Positions 55,001 through 61,692 of a stretch of 64,000 nucleotides of DNA are shown one piece after another; the first letter of the stretch is position 1, and the number at the start of each line of letters is the position of its first letter. The position numbers and the translations under genes were made by a program. The notes below the pieces were generated by a model. That model saw only the letters and a list, made by a program, of their open reading frames with translations, was not told the origin of the DNA and searched no databases. This DNA comes from Onthophagus taurus (Eukaryota > Arthropoda > Insecta > Coleoptera > Scarabaeidae). The stretch is from contig NC_091970.1 of the NCBI RefSeq assembly GCF_036711975.1, positions 5,773,501 to 5,837,500 of the forward strand, given 5' to 3'.

Positions 55001-56299
55001 GATATTGATCGAAGAAGAACTTCAAGTCCAGTTCATCGCTACTATTTAGGAGAAGATCCATTTGGGGGGTCAATTTACGGCAGGGAGAATAAATACGACG
55101 GAGTCCGACCAGTTCGGACATCAAGGAGACTAAAGGAAGAAGAAAATAGGTAAAAAAGTAACACTCTTGACACAAATTTATAGACCTTGCCTAATAAGTA
55201 TTTCCACAACCAACTTGAACCACATCTAAACAAGTTTAAAAAGATTACGCATCGCAAAAGAATCCAATCCTAATCGAGTATCATGCGTGGTCACTATTTC
55301 CCACTTCTTTTCGATTTTTTATTTAATCGGTGTCGCCCGGGAAATTTACCAGTTGATTATAAAACTTGATCTAATCAAGTTATTTTTTGTTCTTATAGAT
55401 CCCAAAGTACTTTGGGACGATTTAGTAAAAGTACTGGAAGGTTAGTGAGTACACCAAGAGTTTCTCAAACTTTACCAAGACACGCAAGCAAAAAAGAAGA
55501 CAACACCATCAACGTTTCGATTATTAACACGCAACGTCCCATCATTAACGGAGGCCCCGCAAAACCAGCGAGGACTTATAAATCAAACTTATCGCGAAGT
55601 CAAAGTTTTAATGTTCAACCCGGCGATTTAAACGCAAGAAGAGCCATGCATAAATCAAATCCACAATTAAATCGTCTCGATGAAGTCCCGGCGGGGTTAA
55701 AAAGCCCGGCTTTAATTTCAAGTATTAATAGGAGCCAACAAAATCTAACCGAAAGCGTTGAAGAAACTTACTCGAGTAATCGGTACGAAAGAAATAACGG
55801 TTATAATCAAGATAGTAATAAAAGGATGTTTATGAAGAATCTTAAGGATCGAGCACCTGAATTATTTAAAACTTTACACGATAATAACGAAGATAATTAT
55901 AATAATAGAAGGGGTTACGATATTTATGAACCCCCAACCCGTTTAAGAGATACAGGACTTAACACTGGAGTTGTTAATACTGGACTTCCAAGTACTGGTT
56001 CAACAGGTAGAGTTATTCGAAGAGGATCAACATCGAGTAATGATTATTCAGAAACGTATCATACAACTTCGAGGAACGATGATCCAAAAAATCCTAGTAT
56101 TACAAATACGGTGCAAAGTTTTAGTAAGAAAACGATTCCGAGTAGGGATGGGAGAAGTTTGGAGACTATTGAGTCGACCGAAAAGAAATCGATAACTAAA
56201 AGTCATTATGTTGGGCCGTCCACGACAAATAAATATTACGAGGATCGAAAGTATACTTCGAGTCCGGTCGTTATTGAAGTGAGAAATTACAGGAAATAA
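42988..56299 (+). CDS. Unrecognised charged, low-complexity protein, nine exons
   Basis: Exons 42988-43098, 49217-49253, 52076-52245, 52305-52511, 53396-53676, 53727-53920, 54056-54799, 54867-55149 and 55399-56299 join in frame. From the ATG at 43009 they encode 968 residues. I do not recognise the family. Seen: a short N terminus (MTEVADLLQTDQKIISERK), a region of repeated charged beta-like phrases (IETRVKRQVVLEDGKVVEDS; VVVPNPDGVVREVKERRVV; DGRIVTETERTTEHEEL), IGEEMRYKGET, a Pro/Arg/Ser-rich central part, KLVGKIRSASAERKAKQRA, and a long Ser/Asn/Arg-rich tail with TYKSNLSRSQSFNVQ and KNLKDRAPELFKTLHD. No signal peptide, membrane segment or catalytic motif is seen. Consistency of phases across all eight introns makes the model strong even though function is unknown. 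Confidence 0.85.
43620..43745 (+). repeat. Copy of the 50143-51170 repeat unit
   Basis: ATATTGTTTTCTCAAAAACT through TTGGTTCATTGGAAAGAG to ATTCCAAGAAGTGCATTTTA matches units at about 50140-50270 and 50830-50960. Confidence 0.7.
43750..44240 (+). repeat. Pyrimidine-rich minisatellite, antisense partner of 27780-28240
   Basis: Words such as CTTTTCTCTGCTCAGTCTCT and TTTCCTTTTTCTATTCTTTAC dominate the plus strand. They are the reverse complement of the words in 27780-28240. Apparent hydrophobic open frames here are composition artefacts. Confidence 0.6.
44870..45140. promoter_or_regulatory. CpG-rich island in intron 1 of the 42988-56299 gene
   Basis: A sharp local rise in C, G and CpG (for example ACGCCGCCGCCGGAATTCGA). 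It could be an alternative promoter. A CAG|GTGAAC step at about 45030 might be a donor. Confidence 0.3.
45430..45600 (+). other. Exon-like open segment, function unknown
   Basis: One frame reads VATPPCGSVRFSHNPPAA then SAADEGFTTGDLWEMPVYNRK before a stop. Composition is coding-like compared with flanks. A donor AATCGAAA|GTGATT is possible; no good acceptor was found. A second frame starts at the ATG at 45452. It could be an alternative first exon. Confidence 0.25.
46020..47320 (+). repeat. Tandem array, units about 100-145 bp, about seven copies
   Basis: AATGATTAAAATCATACCAA is found near 46626, 46771 and 46872, with weaker versions near 46041, 47000, 47128 and 47242. Between them are GC-rich, partly palindromic words such as AAGCCGAGGTCGCTTGCGGC and GTCTCGGCCGTGAACGGCCT. 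It lies in intron 1 of the plus-strand gene. Confidence 0.7.
47321..49216. other. Intron 1 of the 42988-56299 gene, nothing supported
   Basis: 47400-47930 is a run of loosely repeated ATCTCTCAACATTTTC-like words. 48180-48310 and 48700-48960 are GC-richer. No exon could be supported. Confidence 0.3.
49217..49253 (+). CDS. Charged-protein gene, exon 2 (37-nt microexon)
   Basis: Encodes IEPGEAIATTKE plus one base. Acceptor TGTCACAG, donor GAAG|GTGAGT. It fits phase 0 upstream and phase 1 downstream. Confidence 0.75.
50140..51180 (+). repeat. Interleaved repeat units in intron 2
   Basis: Three kinds of unit alternate: the TTTTCTCAAAAACTAAAAGT block (about 50145, 50330, 50830, 51023), the GTTGGTTCATTGGAAAGAGG block (about 50180, 50870), and the GATATTTCCACAAGGATCCT block (about 50738, 51098). 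Confidence 0.7.
50368..50700 (+). repeat. 333-bp direct repeat, copy A
   Basis: Nearly identical over its whole length to 51676-52008 (only a few differences, such as AACGAAAAAAT against AACGCAAAAAT). It starts ATTCGCTTCTCCTCTTTATA and ends TTAGAAAATTTTTCAACATA. Confidence 0.85.
51676..52008 (+). repeat. 333-bp direct repeat, copy B
   Basis: Partner of 50368-50700, same orientation, 1308 bp downstream. High identity implies a recent duplication or two recent insertions of one element. Confidence 0.85.
52076..52245 (+). CDS. Charged-protein gene, exon 3
   Basis: 170 nt from acceptor GAATTAAACAG to donor CCGAG|GTAAAA. Encodes EWVSKKKTEVINTKQIETR and VVLEDGKVVEDSGPVVTT and so on. Confidence 0.88.
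52305..52511 (+). CDS. Charged-protein gene, exon 4
   Basis: Sixty-nine codons, LRKLGEDDEENHPALKDV to VKETEDIQHLGDITDE. Acceptor TTTTTTTTTAG, donor GACGAG|GTAAGA, phase 0 both sides. Confidence 0.9.
52560..53120 (-). pseudogene. Antisense degenerate copy of exons 4+5, without the intron
   Basis: This GC-rich block sits in the intron between exons 4 and 5. Read on the minus strand it gives, in order, GLKREK...TIKESPEDPTPLDI, then a 26-codon gap with one stop, then RSGSIS, and further on RRKKVVVEEE. The sense exons give GVVREVK...EVKETEDIQHLGDI, a 25-codon gap, KSGTIS, then SKKVTDTEE. At DNA level TCTGG--CGATTTCAA-G-GA and AAGAAAGTT are shared. A roughly 69-nt insertion containing the near-palindrome AAATGTCACGCGGTGACATT separates the last two blocks. 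The exon 4/exon 5 junction is continuous in this copy. The match was found by eye, not by alignment software. Confidence 0.5.
53215..53375. repeat. Dispersed repeat copy (GATAACCCCATCGAGTTTGG family)
   Basis: Same phrases as 6490-7760, including GCCATATCTCATTTGTTTTTGGAG-like and CTCATTTTAAAGGATTTTTT. It lies between the antisense exon copy and exon 5. Confidence 0.6.
53396..53676 (+). CDS. Charged-protein gene, exon 5
   Basis: 281 nt, DYLAAVKTGEQDLRRVLR to HLENSQ plus a split Arg codon. Acceptor TTCTCATAG, donor CAAAG|GTAAAT. Confidence 0.9.
53727..53920 (+). CDS. Charged-protein gene, exon 6
   Basis: 194 nt, YFKSRDQEQVDYISNGVKIG to RPPRRYR. Acceptor AATTTTAG, donor TATCGAG|GTAATA. Confidence 0.9.
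54056..54799 (+). CDS. Charged-protein gene, exon 7
   Basis: 744 nt, LLPSASPMDRKDALTRRP onward; Pro-, Arg-, Glu- and Ser-rich with repeated RRISPFRE/RRFSPSRE-type phrases. Acceptor CTTATGTTAG, donor ATTATAG|GTAAAT. Confidence 0.92.
54867..55149 (+). CDS. Charged-protein gene, exon 8
   Basis: 283 nt. Contains the basic stretch QSIRKLVGKIRSASAERKAK and YYLGEDPFGGSIYG. Acceptor TTCTTTTTTAG, donor AATAG|GTAAAA. Confidence 0.92.
55399..56299 (+). CDS. Charged-protein gene, exon 9 (last)
   Basis: 901 nt with TAA at 56297-56299. Acceptor TTCTTATAG. Ser/Asn/Arg/Thr-rich, with GRFSKSTGRLVSTPRVSQTL, YKSNLSRSQSFNVQ and KNLKDRAPELFKTLHD. Ends VVIEVRNYRK. Confidence 0.92.
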
Positions 56300-56960
56300 C
56301 TTATTTTAATTAATTCGAGTTAATATTAACAAAGAGCTTATTTTAACTAATCAATGTTTAACTGCCACGAATCACGTATTTGTTTTTATTACGAGAAAGA
56401 TACACTTTTGTATAGTATTATTAATTTTTTTTCTGTATAAATATGTTAATTATAAATAATATATTGCTTAAGTTTTATTTATTTTATAATTTATAAATCT
56501 CTTTCCCAACCTTCAACTCCAAAGCAGATTCAATGTAGATGTGACCTGCTAATTGAGACTCATCTTATTTTATGGGAAAATTTTTGTTAAGTATTTGGGG
56601 TTGCCTCTGGGCAGAAAATATACGTTCCGAGACAATAAAGTTCACTACCATGCCACATAATAGCAATTGTGGTTAATCACATAGCAGGCGCAAACTACTG
56701 ATGGAGATGTCAAATATTATCATGCTGTACTTACCAAAACAAACGTAGAGGACTCGTCTTGGTGCAGAGGAGAGACGATCTGTGCTCATAGTCCTACTGT
56801 GTCTGCATCTACGGTGCTGGTGATTGCTTTGATTCCTCCCATATATCTCAGTTGCTGAAAAAATAGATCTATGACACATAAAGCTAGAACTGGGCTAAGA
56901 TGCGAGAAAAGAGAAACCACCTAAGAATAAATGCTGGGGTAGGTTGACTCATCCCAAACA
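56300..56960. other. 3' flank of the charged-protein gene
   Basis: AT-rich to about 56500, where the 3' UTR should end. The rest shows nothing I can support. Confidence 0.35.
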
Positions 56961-58878
56961 TATACAGGGTGTCTCAGCGAGACCGGTCATTAGACGTTTC
57001 TGGGGTTCTGGCCAAACAAAAAATTTGAGAATGCAGACTTAAGTATTATCAATTACGTTCTCTTCATCTAAAATATTTTTAGATTTCTAGCACTTCCGGT
57101 TATACCGGAAGTCGCCACCTACTTTATTTTTTTAAATGCAACACCCTGCATATTTTTACATATTTGGATTTGTCTGTTTTGAAGGTTTATAAATAACTTT
57201 ACTTTTTGCAATTTGAACCAGCAATTCTTGCGTTATTCGAATTTTTCTAGAAAAATTTGCTCCAGCGGACATTTGTTCAAAAAATCATAGAACACTCAAT
57301 TTTTGAGATATCAATTTAGGATTCAGAACATGCTTAAACAACATGATGGAGTATGTTTTGGTGCCGAGAACGGCTGTCTAGATCGTTTGGTCACTTTACT
57401 ATGATACGTTAACTTTTCGAAATTTGGAAGCACCATAACTTCATTTTTTTAAATGGCACCCCCCATATTTTATTACTTAGTCGTCTTCGGTGTCTCATTT
57501 TACATCTTTTATATTCGATATGTCCTATGCCTAACATTAATAGTTTGAGAAATAATTAGGGTTTTTTGAAAAATGCTCACATATCATATGGATATTAACC
57601 TAGTGTGCCATGGAAAACAAATGTTTAATGACTTATTGATAAACGTCAAAGTCTAATTTAGGTTGTTTGATGCTTGTGAGTCTAAAACCAGTTAAAATGG
57701 ATATTAATAACGTAAATAATGTTTATATAAATGAAGAAATCCATAATTTATTTTTTGTGCACGAAAAGTGCGACAAAGTTCTTATTAAGTTCTTAACTTG
57801 CAGAATGTTTAATGAAAATTATCCACATTTATCTCCGATGACAAAAGGTAACTTTAGAGGAATAGAAGCAAATTTTTTGCATTTTGGACGAATTAATCAC
57901 GTATTAAACTGACCAAAAAATGTAGTAGATAATGCAACGGAAGAGGTGAATACCTTGGCTTAGTTCAAGCCCAGACCCAACAGCTCAATTCGAGCTGCCA
58001 AAGAAGATCTGGGAATCATACTACGAACTTTGTCGCGCTTTTCGTTTAAAAAAAATAAATTAAGAATTTCTTGATTTGTGTAAATATTACTTTCGTTATT
58101 GTTATCGATTTTAACTCGTTTCAGTACTAATATTAAGGGACATAACAGATAATTATTAGCTCACATGCATCAAGTGACGTAAACAAGTGAGTCTTTGACA
58201 AGAACTCATTGAGAAGGCTTGTTTTTCATGGCACATTACGCTAAATATCCATATGATATGTGTGCATTTTTCAAAAAACCCTAATTATCTCCCAAACTAT
58301 TAATATTAGCTATGGGCCATATGGGATATAAAAGATGTAGAATGAGACACCGAAGACGACTAAAAAATAAAATATGGGGGGTGCCATTTAAAAAAATGAA
58401 GTTATGGTGCTTCCAAATTTCGAAAAGTTAACGTGTCATAGTAAAGTGACCAAACGATCTAGACAGCCGTTCTCGGCACCAAAACATACTCCATCATGTT
58501 GTTTAAGCATGTTCTGAATCCTAAATTGATATCTCAAAAATTGAGTGTTCTATGATTTTTTTAACAAATGTCCGCTGGAGCAGATGTTTCTAAAAAAATT
58601 CGAATAACTCGAGAACGGCCTAATCAAATTGCAAAAAGTAAAGTTATTTATAAACCTTCAAAACAGACAAATCCAAATATGTAAAAATATACAGGGTGTT
58701 CCATTTAAAAAAATAAAGTAGGTGGCGACTTCCGGTATAACCGGAAGTGCTAGAAATCTGAAAATATTTTAGATGAAGAGAACGTAATTGTTAATACTTA
58801 AGTCTGCATTCTCAAATTTTTCGTTTGGCCAGAACCCCAGAAACGTCTATTGACCGGTCTTGCTGAGACACCTGTATA
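56961..58878. mobile_element. Foldback DNA transposon with about 660-bp terminal inverted repeats
   Basis: Arms 56961-57620 and 58219-58878 are near-identical reverse complements. The termini are TATACAGGGTGTCTCAGCGA and, inverted, TATACAGG-TGTCTCAGCAA, flanked by A/T-rich DNA; a TA target duplication is possible. Arms share CTTCCGGTTATACCGGAAGT, itself a palindrome. The unique centre (57621-58218) holds a broken reading frame (entered separately). Arm identity is high, so insertion is not very old. Confidence 0.85.
57667..58055 (+). pseudogene. Remnant HTH/transposase-like frame inside the foldback element
   Basis: An open frame, EEIHNLFFVHEKCDKVLIKF...YPHLSPMTKGNFRGIEANFL...GRIN, ends in TGA at about 57912. 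The spacing of Phe-Val-His, Pro-His and FxxxExxFxxxG resembles the N-terminal domain (DUF4817-like) of several insect transposon proteins. After frameshifts, ATEEVNTLA and LNSSIRAAKEDLGI look like the following helix-turn-helix. It is truncated and inactive. Confidence 0.45.
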
Positions 58879-59556
58879 CTATAGACTAAGATGGAGTTAC
58901 CTGATTTGAACCGCTTTCTATTTTCCGTGTTTCAACAGTCTATGATCTCGACATCAAGTACCTCGCCGCCACGGTAGCTGCATTTTCTAAGCGTCTACGA
59001 GGCTATATAAATGCAAAGGGTAGATACTTAATAAAATATATCCAAATTTCATGTCTCTATGTGCATCCATTCTGTTTTTGTAGGTTGACATTTGTAGATT
59101 ACGGTTGGTTGCAGCATTTAGTAATGTTCATCTTCTTCTCATACTGTATCTTGCAAAAAGGTGGACTCTGTTTTTTTAAGGAAACGCAATAATGAGAGTT
59201 ACATATTATCAAATCTTAACCAATCAACTTAACGGTAACAGCTCATTTCTGTTATGATGCGTCTTCTTTAAAATTTTGCGAATTTCTTGCATCAATCTCT
59301 CTCGCTAAATGGTTGAACATGTAACTCATACCAAACAGCTGAATCATACCTAAAAAATTCTGAATTAATGATATAGGAAACTAAATTAAATCTCTCGTAC
59401 CAACACGATGTTCCAATTATATTCCTTATCGTAAGTAATAACACAAATTTTAAAATTCACCAAATTACACAAATTACTACGTAAGAAACGTTCAAAATAT
59501 AATTAACAAAATTTTATTTAAAACAAACTTAGAATGGTAAACTAGAAAACGAAAAT
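58879..59556. other. Interval between the foldback element and MSH4 stop
   Basis: Contains the MSH4 3' UTR. AATAAA on the minus strand at 59513-59518 lies about 40 bp past the stop. Nothing else is recognised. Confidence 0.45.
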
Positions 59557-61692
59557 TTATAAATACTTAGAATATAAATCATTAATTCCACTTTTATTAT
59601 TCTTGTAATAACCTTCGGGCGTTTCCGATTTACTTACAAAAGGATTAGAACTCTGCGGTTGGCTACCAAAATTAAACATAAACCCATCATCTTTTTTACT
59701 CTCCAAAAAATCAATAAATTTCTGCGAATTCTTATCGCTTAAAAGAGTCTTATCAAAATTCTCGCTCGATATCCTTGTTTTCAACGGAATCGGCTGCTTC
59801 TGTTTCCGCTTAGGCGAAGCCACCGGAACCGCCACAACAATCCCATCTTGAGTCCTTTGAACTCGCGCAACATATTGTTGGTGACGCAATTGACTCACCG
59901 ACGGCATATTCATAAGTAGCTCCATATTTTTCACAGCCTCTTCCTCACTATTACACTCCATATATTTTTGCATTATCTCCCGTTGATTTTTTAATATTTC
60001 TTGTTTCGAAAGCGGTTTTGGCGGCTTGAAAGTCATCAATCCTTGCTGTTTTAAGGGAGTTTTAAAGGTTGCCCGTTTTCGTTTCCATGGCAAAGTCGAT
60101 GGTGTTGAGAAAAACGATTTTTTTGAATTCGATGAGGTTTTTGTTGAGTTTTTAGAGGAATCTTTTGATGTTAATATAGGGGATATTTTTTTTGGCGATG
60201 TGTCGTCTATTTGGAATATATCTGAATTGGGAGATGACTCAAAAATGTTTTTGTGTTTTTGGGTATTCATATCTTGAGTGTTTGTAGATATCATTTCTGA
60301 GAAAAGATTTAATGTTTGATTTTTATCGTTTGTGGTTTTATTATAAAGTTGACTTTGTTGATGTAGATCTGGGCTATGTATTTCTTGATTATGTATATTG
60401 AGGCAATGCATGTCTTGGTGTATATCGGGGCAATATATTTCATCATGGTGTACATTTGGGAAATGTATTTCTTGTTGATGTATATCTGGGCACTCCATTT
60501 CTTGTTGATGTGTTTTGAGGCAATGTATTTCTTGTTGTTGTGTTTTTGGGCAATGTATTTCTTGTTGATGTATATCTGGGAAATGTATTTTTTGTTGATG
60601 TATATCAGGGAAATGTATATCTTGTTGATGTATATCTGGGAAATGTATTTCTTGTTGATGTATATCTGGAAAATGTATTTCTTGTTGATGTACATCAGGG
60701 AAATGTATTTCTTCTTGATGTATATCTGGGAAATGTATTTCTTGTTGATGTGTTTTGGGGCAATGCATTTCTTGATGATGTGTTTTAGGACAAAATATAT
60801 CTTGTTGATGCATATCTGAGCAATACATTCCTTGATGGTCTTCATTAACCACCCGATTCTTTTCCTCCAAACCTTGATTTCTAGGTGGAGGATGAATTTG
60901 AACATCAACCAAATTATTAAAAGCATCAAAAATATGAACACTTTTTATTAAGACGCGTTTCCCTCCAACATCCTGATTCACTTCATTTTCTCTAATCGCA
61001 TTCCACTCATCATTGGGATCCATAAAACATTGAGAAACTTCTTGAGCTTCTTGTATAGCCATAGAAACATCCGGGTCCAAATCCTTTACAAAATTCTCAA
61101 AACTATTATTATCGAGATGTTCTGATTTGATTTGGGTATCGAAATGGAACGGTTTTGGTTCAGAATCGTTTAAAAAGCTAAGAAATTGTTGAGAATCTTT
61201 TTGTTGGAACGCATCCTGTTCTGGCCCATCTATAAAATACGAGGACATTTCTTGTGCTTCTTGAATGGCTAAGGTAACATCTGGGTCTTCATCTTTTTGG
61301 ATTATAGAAAGATTTGGGGAGTTGACAATTTGAGACAAATTAAAAACATTTTGTTTGGATAAACTAGAACTTAAATTAGTTTGAGAGTACACGACTTCGC
61401 AATAATTATTAATAGAAGAAATATTTACTGAGCTTTCAAGATTAATGTTTAATCCTGAATTGTTTTGATTTGGCATATTCCGAGGTGAATTATTTTTTGA
61501 ATTAACCGTTAGTTGTATGTTGTTATCATCCTCTAAATTATAACCTAACTCTTTTAATCGTTCGAGATACTCCGATAAGATTGCGTTGACCTCAGTACAA
61601 GTTAACATCCCCCTTAATTTTAGCAATTTCAATTCCATCTCTAAATCGTATTTTAATCGGAAAGCTTCCTGCATTTTCTTCGTCCCACTTGA
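59557..61692 (-). CDS. MSH4: MSH4 last exon: C-terminal helix plus novel about 650-residue extension
   Basis: 2136 nt, TAA at 59557-59559. The acceptor TTTATTAAG|TCA is the best placed; AAG|AAA and CAG|GAA nearby keep the same frame. The first about 45 residues (MQEAFRLKYDLEMELKLLKL...ILSEYLERLKELG) fit the usual MSH4 end. Then come two 15-residue repeats, DPDVTLAIQEAQEMS and DPDVSMAIQEAQEVS, exactly 70 residues apart; a 10-residue repeat array; a Ser/Lys-rich part; PWKRKR, a possible nuclear signal; and KPLSKQEILKNQREIMQKYM. Because an ATG lies at 61674, a separate downstream gene is an alternative, but phase and missing intergenic space favour one gene. Confidence 0.82.
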   Translation of the reverse strand, partial: SSGTKKMQEAFRLKYDLEMELKLLKLRGMLTCTEVNAILSEYLERLKELGYNLEDDNNIQLTVNSKNNSPRNMPNQNNSGLNINLESSVNISSINNYCEVVYSQTNLSSSLSKQNVFNLSQIVNSPNLSIIQKDEDPDVTLAIQEAQEMSSYFIDGPEQDAFQQKDSQQFLSFLNDSEPKPFHFDTQIKSEHLDNNSFENFVKDLDPDVSMAIQEAQEVSQCFMDPNDEWNAIRENEVNQDVGGKRVLIKSVHIFDAFNNLVDVQIHPPPRNQGLEEKNRVVNEDHQGMYCSDMHQQDIFCPKTHHQEMHCPKTHQQEIHFPDIHQEEIHFPDVHQQEIHFPDIHQQEIHFPDIHQQDIHFPDIHQQKIHFPDIHQQEIHCPKTQQQEIHCLKTHQQEMECPDIHQQEIHFPNVHHDEIYCPDIHQDMHCLNIHNQEIHSPDLHQQSQLYNKTTNDKNQTLNLFSEMISTNTQDMNTQKHKNIFESSPNSDIFQIDDTSPKKISPILTSKDSSKNSTKTSSNSKKSFFSTPSTLPWKRKRATFKTPLKQQGLMTFKPPKPLSKQEILKNQREIMQKYMECNSEEEAVKNMELLMNMPSVSQLRHQQYVARVQRTQDGIVVAVPVASPKRKQKQPIPLKTRISSENFDKTLLSDKNSQKFIDFLESKKDDGFMFNFGSQPQSSNPFVSKSETPEGYYKNNKSGINDLYSKYL

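Noticed and set aside
60309..60941. Overlapping long frames on both strands in the MSH4 last exon
   Set aside because: The 30-bp repeat has a length divisible by three, so all frames stay open; only the frame continuous with MSH4 is supported.
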